A DNA stretch of 64,000 nt from NBLH01 sp050296515 (GCA_050296515.1 JBNKRJ010000111.1:1-64000), one strand, 5' to 3'; positions 35,438-44,865 are shown, counted from the stretch's first letter. Notes: generated from the sequence alone by a model not told the origin. Numbers and translations are program-made.

Positions 35438-35647
35438 AGATAATCAATCTAACTAATTTCCAGGTCTTTGTATTTTCTAACTTTTTTGGCTTCCAATGGA
35501 ATAGACTTTTGCTTTTGACCATAAACATTAGTAAATTTAATGCCTTTACCTGTATTGTGATAATTTTGTGATACATTTTGTCTTACTTTGAATTTTGATA
35601 ACAATTCATACTCTGAAAACTATTTGTAAAATATAAATCGGGCAATC

Positions 35648-36349
35648 GTGAAAAAAGTATTAATAATTGAGGATGATACAAATTTGATTGATTTAGTTTC
35701 AATTCACCTAAACGACCTGAAATGCCAAATTGATAGTGCTGTAGATGGGCAGACAGGTTTTGATAAAGCTATGTCAGGAAGTTATGATTTAATCATTCTG
35801 GATGTAATGTTGCCCAAAATGGATGGTATCGCTGTTTGTCAGAAATTACGAGCGCTTGAAAATTACACTTCAATTTTAATGCTTACTGCGAAGAATGAAG
35901 AGATTGATAAAGTGCTTGGACTTGAATCGGGTGCTGATGATTACTTAACTAAACCTTTTGGAATCAGAGAGTTTATTGCCCGAGTGAAAGCCATTTTTAG
36001 AAGACAGGAACAAAACTTAAAGACACAAGCCGAAGAGAGTAAGGATGTTTTGGTTTTTGATGGTTTAAAAATAGAACTCTCAAAAAGAAAAGTTGAAATG
36101 GATGGAAATCGAATTGATTTAACTCCTAAAGAATTTGATTTGCTGGCATTAATGGCTGGTCATCCAGGGAAAAGTTATAATCGAGATGAGCTGCTAAAGC
36201 TTATCTGGGGGTATGAATTCAGTGGTTACGAACATACTGTGAACTCCCATATTAATCGTCTGCGTGGCAAGCTTGAAAGCAACCCTGATAACCCAAAATA
36301 TATTATCACAGCCTGGGGAATTGGCTACAGGTTTAACGATGAACTTTAA
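35648..36349 (+). CDS. OmpR/PhoB-family response regulator
   Basis: A 233-residue response regulator: receiver domain 1-120 with acidic pocket (EDD at 8-10), phosphoacceptor D52 (LDVMLPKMDG), conserved T and K (KPFG), and a winged-helix DNA-binding domain from about 135 to the end (LTPKEFDLL...GYEFSGYEHTVNSHINRLRGKLE). The start is GTG 35648. It is followed after 29 bp by its cognate sensor kinase. Confidence 0.95.
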   Translation: MKKVLIIEDDTNLIDLVSIHLNDLKCQIDSAVDGQTGFDKAMSGSYDLIILDVMLPKMDGIAVCQKLRALENYTSILMLTAKNEEIDKVLGLESGADDYLTKPFGIREFIARVKAIFRRQEQNLKTQAEESKDVLVFDGLKIELSKRKVEMDGNRIDLTPKEFDLLALMAGHPGKSYNRDELLKLIWGYEFSGYEHTVNSHINRLRGKLESNPDNPKYIITAWGIGYRFNDEL

Positions 36350-36378
36350 TTTCACAAACTAAACGAAAAACTAAACGC

Positions 36379-37836
36379 ATGAAAAATAGTTTTTTTATCA
36401 GATTGTCATTAATCTTTGTAATAGTGTTGCTATTGCTGGGATTAACCTATAGCTATTTTGTAGCTATTACCGCAAAAAATTACTTCCAGGAGACTACCCA
36501 AAGGTTAAATGCCAATGTTGCCAAGAGTTTGCTTATGGAAGTGAAGCCCTTTGTTGATGGAAAAGTAAACGAAGAAGCACTTGGTAAAATCATGCATTCA
36601 ATGATGGCAGTAAACCCGTCACTCGAAGTATACCTTTTAGATAAAGAAGGCCAGATTCTTTCGTACGTGGTTTTTGATAAAAAAGTAAAACTGAAAAGTG
36701 TTTCAATGAAACCGGTATTAAAGTTTATTGAAAACAAAAGTGATAATATCATATTAGGCGATGATCCAAGACATCCAAAAGGTTCCACTATTTTTTCTGC
36801 AACTCCGGTTTACGAAAATGATGTGTTGATGGGCTATGTTTACATTGTTTTAGTTAGTGAAAAGTACGAAAATATATCCTCCACTTTACTGGGAAGTTAT
36901 GCAATTACTTTGAGTGTTAAAATATTGACAGTGACGTTTTTAGCTGCAATTATTATTGGGCTAACTTTAATTTGGTTACTTACCCGAAACCTACGAAGTA
37001 TTCTTAAAACATTTAAGCAATTTGAAGGAGGTGATTTAACTGTAAGAATACCTGAAGAAAACGCAAAAGGTGAGTTGGTCGTATTAGCACGAACATTTAA
37101 TTCAATGGCTGATAAAATTCTTGAGAACATTGAAAGCTTAAAAAAAGTTGATTTGTTAAGACGAGAATTAATTGCAAATGTTTCGCATGATTTGCGTAAC
37201 CCATTGGCCGTGATACATGGCTATATCGAAACCATTTACATGAAAGACGCTACGCTTAGTCCCGAAGACCGGAAAAAGTATCTTGAAATTATTTTAAACG
37301 TAAGTGAAAAACTTAAAAAACTGGTGGCCGATTTATTTGAGCTTTCAAAATTGGAGACTGATCAAATTGCTGTTAAAAAGGAACCTTTATTAATTAATGA
37401 ATTGGTTCAGGATGCATCGCAAAGCTTTGAAATACTGGCGGAACAGAAAAACATTACCATCGAAAAAGATATTTCATCAAGTATTCCCTTTGTGAATGCT
37501 GATATTGCTATGATGGACAGGGTGATACAAAACCTGTTGGACAATGCAATTAAGTATACTCCTGAAAATGGTAAGGTGAAATTACAAGTGAATTCAAACG
37601 CAAACAAAGTAGATGTTTTTGTTGAAAACTCTGGAAAAGGAATTCATGAAGAAGACATTCCAAACCTGTTTGACCGGTACTACAAAGCCAACAAAGAAGA
37701 AAGTAATATTGAAGGTTCCGGATTAGGGCTTGCCATTACCAAAAAGATATTGGATATTCACGAATCAGCAATCACTGTTTCTTCCAGTGTTGGAGGATTG
37801 ACAAGGTTTAGTTTCTCACTTCCGGTGATGTCTTGA
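36379..37836 (+). CDS. Sensor histidine kinase with HAMP domain
   Basis: A 485-residue inner-membrane kinase. Transmembrane helices lie near 8-28 and 175-200 and enclose a periplasmic or extracytoplasmic sensor domain of about 145 residues. A HAMP linker (about 200-252) leads to the dimerisation domain with NVSHDLRNPLAVIHGY (phospho-His about 270) and an ATP-binding domain with N box (MDRVIQNLLDNAIKYT), G1 (VENSGKGI) and G2 (GSGLGLAI). It forms a two-component system with the preceding regulator. The stimulus is not evident. Confidence 0.94.
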   Translation: MKNSFFIRLSLIFVIVLLLLGLTYSYFVAITAKNYFQETTQRLNANVAKSLLMEVKPFVDGKVNEEALGKIMHSMMAVNPSLEVYLLDKEGQILSYVVFDKKVKLKSVSMKPVLKFIENKSDNIILGDDPRHPKGSTIFSATPVYENDVLMGYVYIVLVSEKYENISSTLLGSYAITLSVKILTVTFLAAIIIGLTLIWLLTRNLRSILKTFKQFEGGDLTVRIPEENAKGELVVLARTFNSMADKILENIESLKKVDLLRRELIANVSHDLRNPLAVIHGYIETIYMKDATLSPEDRKKYLEIILNVSEKLKKLVADLFELSKLETDQIAVKKEPLLINELVQDASQSFEILAEQKNITIEKDISSSIPFVNADIAMMDRVIQNLLDNAIKYTPENGKVKLQVNSNANKVDVFVENSGKGIHEEDIPNLFDRYYKANKEESNIEGSGLGLAITKKILDIHESAITVSSSVGGLTRFSFSLPVMS

Positions 37837-38555
37837 TTTATTGATTCGAGCCTTTGTTTTTAGTCTGAAAACCAGGGTTTTAATACATGAGAGAACGGTG
37901 GTTATGACCTTAGTCACAAATATTCAAGGAAATATTACTTTGCAATGCAAAACTATTACCATCTTTTAAAAATAGCACGCATGATAATGCAATTGGTCGA
38001 AAAGCTTGAACGCATCAAACAAATGCTCAAAGAATCAGGGACGACCTTACTGGCTGCTATTGAAGATGTGATAGGTACCATGGTAAAAGGCATCATTGAA
38101 AGCAATGAAATTAACATCGAATTTAAAGGTATAAAACAACTCAGGTATCCTGTCAGGGGGTGATGCTGCCCGGGAGGAACCCTGCCCACTAACATTCAGG
38201 GCAAAACACTAAAAAAACAAAGAAAGGGGGAAAGAAGCTGAAACATATTTACCCAAGTTGTAAATTCCAGGCAATTAGTTTGCATGGAGAGGCTATGCCC
38301 TGAATTTTAGACCATTGCATAGGGAGTGGGTTTTTTTGTAAAATCGAAATCGCTGTAAATTTAGGGTGAATTTAACAATAATCTAACAATTTATTCATAT
38401 GTCGTTCTTGTATAAGACTGTTGGGGGGCTGAAACTATCTGTTCCCCTGTAGTTTTTTTATGAAATTGTTAAACCTTTCAACTATTTCCCCTTTAAAGTT
38501 ATCGTTTGAGAGGCGTGTAACCATTACTGCGTTATCATCATCTTTGAGTTCCTTT
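37837..38555. other. Gene-poor gap with a transposase-like remnant and terminator-like hairpins
   Basis: Besides the remnant at 37945-38163, the gap has two hairpin and T-run structures on the + strand: CTATGC (about 38291) facing GCATAG (about 38318) with TTTTTTT at 38330, and AAACTA (38432-38437) facing TAGTTT (38450-38455) with a T run. Neither follows a complete gene. Together they suggest decayed mobile DNA or a small unannotated transcript. Confidence 0.4.
37945..38163 (+). pseudogene. Possible C-terminal remnant of a transposase
   Basis: A 72-codon frame reads NYYHLLKIARMIMQLVEKLE near its start. The N-Y-Y/F-H-L-L-x-I-A-x-x-I-x-Q-L pattern is what I recall from the C-terminal end of large transposases in Bacteroidota. 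No upstream part of a transposase is present and no flanking inverted repeats were recognised, so if the assignment is right only a fragment survives. A genuine small protein is less likely but possible. Confidence 0.4.
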
Positions 38556-39245
38556 CTAAACAACCATTTTGTATCCAATTCCATGTACCGTATGAATAAT
38601 TTTCGGAGTGTTGGGATTCAGTTCAATCTTTTGTCGCAATTTTAAGATAAAGTTGTCAATAGTTCTGGTGCTCACTTCGTTATCAATGCCCCAAACTTCC
38701 GACATCAAGTCAATTCGGTCAATGGTTTCGTTGCTGTGGTTGTATAAATAGTGCAATACTTCAATTTCTTTGGTCGACATTTTTACCGCTTCTCCATCTA
38801 CAAAAGCTTCATGATTTTTAAAATTTACTTTTAATCGGCCAATTTCAATTTCATCTTCATTTGAATTACTTCCTTTTTCCGAAGCTGTTCTTCTGAGTAC
38901 AGCTTTTATTCTTGCCAATAATTCTCTTAAACTAAATGGCTTGGTCATGTAGTCATCTGCACCGAGTTCCAGTCCCAATACTTTGTCAATTTCTTCTCCT
39001 TTTGCTGTGAGCATAATAATCGGGGTATCTATTCCCTTTTTGCGCGCTGCTTTGCAAATGTCGAAACCTGAAACATTTGGCAACATCACATCCAGCAAAA
39101 TTAAATCATACTGGTTGTTGAGCACTTTGTCAAGTCCTTTTTGGCCTTCTTCTGCTGTATCTACAGTGTAGTTTTCAAATTCAAGGTTGTCTTTTAAGCC
39201 TTGAAGCATAGGTATTTCGTCTTCTACAATTAGTATTTTGCTCAT
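38556..39245 (-). CDS. OmpR-family response regulator (orphan)
   Basis: A 229-residue regulator with receiver (EDE at 8-10, D52 in LDVMLPNVSG, KPFS) and winged-helix output domain (MSTKEIEVLHYL, TRTIDNFILKLRQKIE). No kinase gene adjoins it; the nearest, at 36379, already has its own partner. It may be controlled by a distant kinase. The receiver keeps all catalytic residues, so it is expected to be phosphorylated. Confidence 0.94.
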   Translation of the reverse strand: MSKILIVEDEIPMLQGLKDNLEFENYTVDTAEEGQKGLDKVLNNQYDLILLDVMLPNVSGFDICKAARKKGIDTPIIMLTAKGEEIDKVLGLELGADDYMTKPFSLRELLARIKAVLRRTASEKGSNSNEDEIEIGRLKVNFKNHEAFVDGEAVKMSTKEIEVLHYLYNHSNETIDRIDLMSEVWGIDNEVSTRTIDNFILKLRQKIELNPNTPKIIHTVHGIGYKMVV

Positions 39246-39311
39246 GATTCTGTAACTGAGTGTGATGCCAAATTAAGAAATTTTCCTGAGAAAGCTCGAA
39301 GAATGAAGCAG

Positions 39312-39357
39312 GAAGTTGGAAGTGAAATTTCTTCTAATTCTTCCAGCTTCCAACTTC
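39312..39357. repeat. 11-bp inverted repeat spanning the 3' end of a glycosyltransferase gene
   Basis: GAAGTTGGAAG (39312-39322) and CTTCCAACTTC (39347-39357) are perfect inverted copies. The right arm lies inside the last codons of the glycosyltransferase and its TAG stop (39334-39336) lies in the loop. It may be a terminator or an extragenic palindrome that has replaced the original C-terminal codons. Confidence 0.6.
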
Positions 39358-40602
39358 GGGCTTCGAACTTTTATATACTTCAAAATACTTTTGAGCTACA
39401 TTCTTCTGCAAAAATGAACTGTTGAATATCTTAGTTTCTCCAGTTAAATCAGTTGTTAAAACATAAATGAGTCCATTTAATAAGTCGTCAACTGATTTGT
39501 ATTCAGATAAGTACCCGTTTTTCTGGTGCTCAATCATTTCAGGGATGCCTCCGGTGTCAAATGCAACTACAGGTGTTCCGCATGCAAGCGATTCCATAAC
39601 AGTGTTTGGTAAGTTGTCTTCCAATGAAGGTAGTACAAAAATATCCGCAGCAGCATAAACTTTGGCGATGTTTTGTTCGCCAAAAATAAGCCCAAGGTTG
39701 TTGACTTTTAAAGGTAATTGTTTCAGAAATTCTTCGTTCGATTTACCAAAAAGCAGAATTTCAGATTCCTCTGCCAGGGGAGCATTTTTTTCTTTTAACT
39801 TTTTTAATGCTTCAACCAGGTATTTTAGTCCTTTGCGTTCATCCATGATGTTTGCAGCACCAAAAAGAATTAGTTTTTTCGCTTGAGGTAAATTTAATTG
39901 ATTTCGAAGTTCAGATTTATCATTCGGTTTAAAAACATTGATATCAATAGGGTTGGGGATAGCTTTTACATCAACATTTTTAAGTAAAGAACTTTTTCGA
40001 GCTGTGTTTGCCAGCCAATTGCTACACGTAACTATTTGTAGTTGGTTGTTTTCCAGTATTTTTTGTTTTCTTTTCAAGATTTTTGAAGACAGATCTTTTT
40101 GTCCGGGCTTTTTTAAAAATTTGCAGTTTCCACAGCTAATCTCATAATTATTGCAATCTCCTGCATAATGACAACCGCCTGTAAAAGCCCACATATCATG
40201 CAAAGTCCAAACAATTTTTTTATTCAGCTTCAGCAATTTTTTTAAGCTTTTTATAGATAAATAGCCCTGATTAAACCAGTGAATATGAATCACATCTGCT
40301 TCTTTCACCAAAAGATGTTTTGAAATGTCTTCGCCCGCAATTGCAGGTGAAAATGCAAAGCGGATATCTTTAGATTTTTCAAAAAAAAGAAAGTACAGAC
40401 GTTCTAAAATGAATAACCAAAGATTATAGTATTTTTTAAACTTACTGGTGGTGGTTGAAAATATACTGGCGTCATTTGAAAGTTTCTCCTGAACCAGCAT
40501 TTTAACCTCGTGATTATTGGCTTGCAGGGCATCTTTCAATCTTCGAGCAGCAATGGCAGCACCTCCGGTTGTGTCTGATTTATTGATGATTAGAATTTTC
40601 AA
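39334..40602 (-). CDS. Family 4 glycosyltransferase
   Basis: A 422-residue GT-B fold enzyme. The N-terminus has NKSDTTGGAAIAARRL, a glycine-rich loop typical of these enzymes; the C-terminal half has the nucleotide-sugar segment PSLEDNLPNTVMESLACGTP (E-x7-E type) and GGIPEMI. It probably transfers a sugar during surface polysaccharide or O-antigen synthesis. A CxxC-rich insert (GGCHYAGDCNNYEISCGNCKF; residues about 140-160) is seen in relatives. The last ten residues are encoded by a palindrome and are likely not conserved. Confidence 0.88.
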   Translation of the reverse strand: MKILIINKSDTTGGAAIAARRLKDALQANNHEVKMLVQEKLSNDASIFSTTTSKFKKYYNLWLFILERLYFLFFEKSKDIRFAFSPAIAGEDISKHLLVKEADVIHIHWFNQGYLSIKSLKKLLKLNKKIVWTLHDMWAFTGGCHYAGDCNNYEISCGNCKFLKKPGQKDLSSKILKRKQKILENNQLQIVTCSNWLANTARKSSLLKNVDVKAIPNPIDINVFKPNDKSELRNQLNLPQAKKLILFGAANIMDERKGLKYLVEALKKLKEKNAPLAEESEILLFGKSNEEFLKQLPLKVNNLGLIFGEQNIAKVYAAADIFVLPSLEDNLPNTVMESLACGTPVVAFDTGGIPEMIEHQKNGYLSEYKSVDDLLNGLIYVLTTDLTGETKIFNSSFLQKNVAQKYFEVYKSSKPEVGSWKN

Positions 40603-40669
40603 TTTCTTTATATGTGTTTAATTGTCAGTGATATGAATTTGTCGAAAATTGTCATTTATAACTAATTTC

Positions 40670-41416
40670 TCAACGTGACTTTTCGACTAAAATAATATTG
40701 TTGAAATATAAACTGTAATTTCTTGGTAAAATAAAACTGAAAATTGCACCTACTAATATAAATGGAGAAATGAGTAAAAAATTACGAACCAAATCAATGT
40801 ATTTATTGCCTGTTGAAGTTAAATCATGAATATACAATGGTATAAGTTGGGCTAAAACGGCCGCAAAATGTCCTGATTTTTCATAATTAACTACTTCAAA
40901 ACCATGTTTCTGGAACAAATGTTTAATTCCAAACGAGGTATACCTGCCAAAATCATTTGGAACCTCATGTTCGTTCCATGCAAAAGGAACAGTTACCAAC
41001 ATTTGGCCCCCAGGTTTTAAAACCCGTTTTATTTCAGGGATTATTTCATCAATATCAAATACATGCTCGAAAACCTCCGAGGTGAAAACTGCATCAAAAT
41101 GATCATTTTTAAAAGGTATTGTTTTACCGTCATAAAAAACATCAACATCCTCTTTTTCATGTGAATGCCCTTCGTTTTCCATATCCAGTCCAACATACTT
41201 TTTTGCATTTACGAAGAGATGCTGATAGGGTTTTGAACCGCATCCAAAATCCAAAATCTCACCACTTAATTTGGGGGCTTCTTTTTTTATCGATTTATAA
41301 AGTGTCCTGCGGATAATAAAAAATGGGTTGATAAACAAGCTTAGAAAATTGGGCCGGAACTGTTGTTTTTTGTAAATATTTAGTATCGCCATACGTAATA
41401 TAGCTTTTAAGTTCAA
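40670..41416 (-). CDS. Class I SAM-dependent methyltransferase
   Basis: A 248-residue Rossmann-fold methyltransferase: motif I ILDFGCGSKPYQ near 56, the acidic end of beta 2 (GLDMENEG), and motif IV/post (FDAVFTSEVFEHV, IKRVLKPGGQMLVTVPF). A hydrophobic C-terminal segment (about 210-235) may attach it to the membrane. It lies 67 bp upstream of the glycosyltransferase gene on the same strand, so a role in modifying a surface sugar or lipid is plausible. Substrate unknown. Confidence 0.85.
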   Translation of the reverse strand: MNLKAILRMAILNIYKKQQFRPNFLSLFINPFFIIRRTLYKSIKKEAPKLSGEILDFGCGSKPYQHLFVNAKKYVGLDMENEGHSHEKEDVDVFYDGKTIPFKNDHFDAVFTSEVFEHVFDIDEIIPEIKRVLKPGGQMLVTVPFAWNEHEVPNDFGRYTSFGIKHLFQKHGFEVVNYEKSGHFAAVLAQLIPLYIHDLTSTGNKYIDLVRNFLLISPFILVGAIFSFILPRNYSLYFNNIILVEKSR

Positions 41417-41571
41417 TTAATACATCAGGCAAAAGTAAACAAATTAGCCAGTTTTTCGATTCGTGATTGTTGAATTGAAAAATCGGTGAATAGATAATTT
41501 CAAACTTTTAATCTCACCGATATTTAATCCAACTTTACCGATTTTGACTTCTCTGGCTTTTATATAGTTCG

Positions 41572-41579
41572 TAGTTTTG
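41572..41579 (+). promoter_or_regulatory. Possible -7 box upstream of the LiaI-like gene
   Basis: TAGTTTTG matches the TAnnTTTG consensus and lies 53 bp before the ATG. A TTTG occurs at 41543-41546 but is 25 bp away, longer than the usual 19-21 bp, so the -33 element is not convincing. Confidence 0.35.
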
Positions 41580-41632
41580 AACCAGTTAAAATAAACAAAT
41601 ATAGCACTGGAGGTAATTTAAATATTTTAGTC

Positions 41633-42091
41633 ATGAACAATTGCATAGATAAAAAACACGACAAGGATAACAGAAGCTTCGTAGGAATTATTTTCCTGGT
41701 GATTGGTCTGATTTTACTTGGGCGTAATTTCGATTTTATTCCTTATCATATTTCACATATTATTTTCTCATGGCCAAGTTTATTAATTGTAATTGGCGTT
41801 TTATTGATTACGGTAAAAAAGAAAAGTGTCAGCGGTTTGTTTATGATAGGAATGGGTACTATATTTTTATGGGATATGCTCTACCCTTTCTCTCCGATGG
41901 ATTGGAAGATTGCATGGCCTGCTGTTTTTATTTTCGTAGGACTGGCTTTGGTAATTGGATACATAAACAAACCAGGTCGTTCGGAAAATACCAGGAATCA
42001 AATTAAAGAGCCAAAACCTAAGAAACAGAAAAAAGGTAAGTGGGACGATGTAGAATTTGACATTGACAAAATTGAACCAATAGAAGATTAA
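41633..42091 (+). CDS. LiaI/LiaF-type transmembrane protein (DUF5668)
   Basis: A 152-residue protein with about four short transmembrane helices between residues 15 and 115 (GIIFLVIGLILLGRNFDFIP, WPSLLIVIGVLLI, WKIAWPAVFIFVGLAL) and a charged, Lys-rich cytoplasmic tail ending in acidic residues. The pattern matches the LiaI/LiaF N-terminal membrane domain found with cell-envelope stress systems. It precedes a larger LiaF-like gene by 74 bp and a LytS/LytTR pair. Confidence 0.82.
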   Translation: MNNCIDKKHDKDNRSFVGIIFLVIGLILLGRNFDFIPYHISHIIFSWPSLLIVIGVLLITVKKKSVSGLFMIGMGTIFLWDMLYPFSPMDWKIAWPAVFIFVGLALVIGYINKPGRSENTRNQIKEPKPKKQKKGKWDDVEFDIDKIEPIED

Positions 42092-42165
42092 CCTGGTTTG
42101 ATGAATTAAAATTCGGAATGTTAAAATTCTTTGTTTAATTAGTAGAATCTTTAAAAGAAGATAAA

Positions 42166-42924
42166 ATGAGAAGACTTGATGATTTCAACGACAATAAACC
42201 TTACGGTTGTGAAAATAAGCAGGATAAAAGACTAGGTGTAGGAATAGTTTTTATTTTCATTGGGGCTGTATTTATTTTTAGCAATATTGGATTAATTCCA
42301 CCCGTCATGAAACATTATATTTTTTCATGGCAAATGATTTTGATTGTAATTGGTTTATTCACACTAGCCGGAAACAAAAATAGAACTGTAGGATTGGTCC
42401 TGGTTTCCATTGGTGTGTTTTTCATACTTCCCGGATTGTTTGGTATGCCACGCATAGGTCTTGGTAAACTCTGGCCACTTGTATTTGTAGGAGTTGGTGC
42501 ATACATTTTAATAAGGCGAAATAAAGAACACCGCGAGTTTGGTTTTCCTGAAATGGATGAAAAATCAACTACAAATAGTGAAGATATAATTGATGATTTG
42601 AACATTTTTGGAGGTTCAAATAAAAACATCACTTCACAAAACTTTTTGGGTGGCAGATCAACTGCAATTTTTGGAGGTGGTGATTACAATTTTACAAATG
42701 CCGATTTGGCAAAAAAAGAAGCGGTACTTGATGTGATAGCCATATTTGGAGGCCATAAAATTATTGTTCCATCCGACTGGGATGTAACCATTGATGTTGT
42801 TTCTATTTTTGGAGGTTTTTCAGATAAACGAAGGACATTAAGAAGCATTCAGGTGAATAATGATAAAAGGCTCATCATTAAGGGTTTAGCATTGTTTGGC
42901 GGGGGCGAAGTAAAAAATATGTAA
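42166..42924 (+). CDS. LiaF-like protein with C-terminal beta-helix domain
   Basis: A 252-residue protein. The first 125 residues form a four-helix membrane part like that of the preceding gene. The C-terminal part (about 145-252) has repeated I/L-F-G-G turns (NIFGGSNKNI, AIFGGGDYNF, AIFGGHKIIV, SIFGGFSDKR, LFGGGEV), typical of the LiaF C-terminal domain. In Firmicutes LiaF inhibits the LiaRS system that answers lipid II antibiotics. Here the sensor 32 bp downstream is of LytS type, so an analogous inhibitory role is an inference. Confidence 0.85.
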   Translation: MRRLDDFNDNKPYGCENKQDKRLGVGIVFIFIGAVFIFSNIGLIPPVMKHYIFSWQMILIVIGLFTLAGNKNRTVGLVLVSIGVFFILPGLFGMPRIGLGKLWPLVFVGVGAYILIRRNKEHREFGFPEMDEKSTTNSEDIIDDLNIFGGSNKNITSQNFLGGRSTAIFGGGDYNFTNADLAKKEAVLDVIAIFGGHKIIVPSDWDVTIDVVSIFGGFSDKRRTLRSIQVNNDKRLIIKGLALFGGGEVKNM

Positions 42925-42956
42925 ACTATTGTAAAAGCAGGTTCTTTTAAAAGAAT

Positions 42957-44003
42957 ATGGTTTCATCAGAAAGTTCAAATCGTGTATACCTGACTATTTA
43001 TGTTGCTGTTTGGCTGGTAATTGGCATCACCCACGGTTTGATACTTCATTATGTCTACCATCTCGCCACCTTTAATGCCATGGCTGATAGCCTGGTTTTC
43101 AACGGCAACTTCGCTATTCTCGGGCTTAGTATCTGGTACATTGCCCGTTTCAATGATTTCTCAAAATCTTCCATTGCACTCTTTTTTCTAAACCACTTGT
43201 TTTCAATGATTTTTTTGGTGGCTATCTGGCTGGGAATTAGCTACCTGTTGATTAGTAATTTAATAGAGGAGAATGTTTACAGCCAGTTCCTTGAAGGTTC
43301 AATTACCTGGCGAATAACCATGGGTTTGCTTTATTATGCCTTGTTAGCGCTTGTTTTTTATGTGTATATTTTCTACGATAATTTCCAGGAAAAAATTAAA
43401 GCTGAAAGGGATTTGAAGGGATTAGTTAAAGAAGCCGAACTACAAAGTTTAAAAAATCAGATAAATCCACACTTTTTATTCAACAGTCTTAACTCGATAA
43501 GTTCTTTAACAATAACGAACCCGGAGAAAGCTAGAGAGATGCTTGTAAAGCTTTCTGAATTAATGCGTTATTCGCTTAAAACAAATCATCACGATAAATC
43601 AAAACTGGAGGTGGAATTGGGTAATATCGAAAAATACATTGCTCTTGAAAAGATTCGTTTTGGCGATAAATTAAATTTTGAAAAGAATATATCGGAAGAG
43701 TGTTGTAAAATGGAATTACCCAATATGATTTTGCAACCACTTTTTGAAAATGCAATAAAACACGGAATTTATGAAAGCACAGAGTCAGTTACAATAAAAG
43801 TGCACTGCAAGGCGATTAACAATATTTTGCAAATAGAAATAGAGAACAATTTTGACCCGAATGCGAAGCCTGTCAGAGGTGAGGGAATAGGGCTTGCTAA
43901 TATTAAAAAAAGACTTGCAATTATTTATAAAAATCCCGATTTATTGACAACAGAGATAAAATCCAATATCTTTACAGCTAAATTATTGATTCCTCAAAAT
44001 TAA
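42957..44003 (+). CDS. LytS-type sensor histidine kinase
   Basis: A 348-residue kinase with four predicted transmembrane helices (about 10-33, 47-63, 73-102, 119-140), a short coiled coil, and the His_kinase domain with LKNQINPHFLFNSLNSI (phospho-His 172). The ATPase part has NAIKHG (N box) and GEGIGLANIKKRL (G box). There is no separate sensing domain, so the stimulus is probably perceived in the membrane or through the LiaF-like partner. It is followed by the LytTR regulator after 6 bp. Confidence 0.93.
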   Translation: MVSSESSNRVYLTIYVAVWLVIGITHGLILHYVYHLATFNAMADSLVFNGNFAILGLSIWYIARFNDFSKSSIALFFLNHLFSMIFLVAIWLGISYLLISNLIEENVYSQFLEGSITWRITMGLLYYALLALVFYVYIFYDNFQEKIKAERDLKGLVKEAELQSLKNQINPHFLFNSLNSISSLTITNPEKAREMLVKLSELMRYSLKTNHHDKSKLEVELGNIEKYIALEKIRFGDKLNFEKNISEECCKMELPNMILQPLFENAIKHGIYESTESVTIKVHCKAINNILQIEIENNFDPNAKPVRGEGIGLANIKKRLAIIYKNPDLLTTEIKSNIFTAKLLIPQN

Positions 44004-44009
44004 AAAGCA

Positions 44010-44768
44010 ATGGCAACTACACTTAAAACATTAATTATTGAAGATGAGCAACCTGCTATTGATTTATTGCAGTTTTATTTAAAAGACTTTGAAGAAGTTG
44101 AGGTTGAAGCAGTGTGCAAAGATGGCTTTGAGGGATTAAAAGCAATAAATGAGAAAAAGCCCGATTTGGTTTTTTTAGATATTCAGATGCCAAAACTAAC
44201 TGGTTTTGAGTTGATTGAGTTATTGGAACATAGGCCAATGATCATCTTTACAACCGCATATGACGATTTTGCGATAAAAGCTTTTGAAGTAAATGCTATT
44301 GACTACCTATTAAAACCTTTTTCAACCGACAGGTTAAAACAAGCCATTGAAAAGGTTATAGAAAATAAACAGTCACCCGAAAGCAAAGTGCCTGACTACA
44401 ACCAGCTAAGTGAATATAATGTTGCCAAGCCAAATGAACCTTTAAAAAGGATAGTTGTTAAAAAAGGACATCAGATCAAATTAATCCCCTCAGAAGACAT
44501 TTTCTACCTTGAAGCTCAGGATGATTATGTAATGATTTATACCAAAGACGAACGTTATATCAAGCAAGCTACTATGAAATACTTTGAATCAGGCCTTGAT
44601 CCAGATAAATTTGTCCGCATTCATCGTTCCTACATCGTTAATATTGATGAGATGAAACAGCTTGAACCCTATGAAAAAGAAAGTTACCTGGCCATTTTGA
44701 AAAATGGTGCTAAACTAAAAATTAGTAAAACAGGGTTTAAGAACTTGAAGGAAAAGTTGAATTTTTAG
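44010..44768 (+). CDS. LytTR-family response regulator
   Basis: A 252-residue regulator. The receiver domain (1-120) has IIEDEQ, D57 (LVFLDIQMP) and KPFS; the LytTR DNA-binding domain covers about 150-250 (VVKKGHQIKLIPSEDIFYLEAQDDYVMIY, FVRIHRSYIVN), binding direct repeats in the minor-groove-inserting manner of this family. Its likely kinase is the preceding LytS. Such systems often act on their own operon, here the LiaI/LiaF-like genes. Confidence 0.95.
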   Translation: MATTLKTLIIEDEQPAIDLLQFYLKDFEEVEVEAVCKDGFEGLKAINEKKPDLVFLDIQMPKLTGFELIELLEHRPMIIFTTAYDDFAIKAFEVNAIDYLLKPFSTDRLKQAIEKVIENKQSPESKVPDYNQLSEYNVAKPNEPLKRIVVKKGHQIKLIPSEDIFYLEAQDDYVMIYTKDERYIKQATMKYFESGLDPDKFVRIHRSYIVNIDEMKQLEPYEKESYLAILKNGAKLKISKTGFKNLKEKLNF

Positions 44769-44830
44769 GTTTAAACTTATTTTTCATTCCTCTAACTTTT
44801 ATTTTCGCTTTCTTCTTTTATCATTTTCCT

Positions 44831-44838
44831 TATCTTTG
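44831..44838 (+). promoter_or_regulatory. -7 promoter box of trpS
   Basis: TATCTTTG followed by C is a perfect TAnnTTTG -7 box 27 bp before the trpS ATG. The -33 position is pyrimidine-rich without a clear TTTG. Confidence 0.6.
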
Positions 44839-44865
44839 CGCCTGATTTGATAAGAATAGATAATT

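Noticed and set aside
40613..40669. TGTCA units upstream of the glycosyltransferase as a third copy of the shared element
   Set aside because: Only two scattered TGTCA words match; spacing, the TTAAAGTAAAA core and a -7 box are missing.
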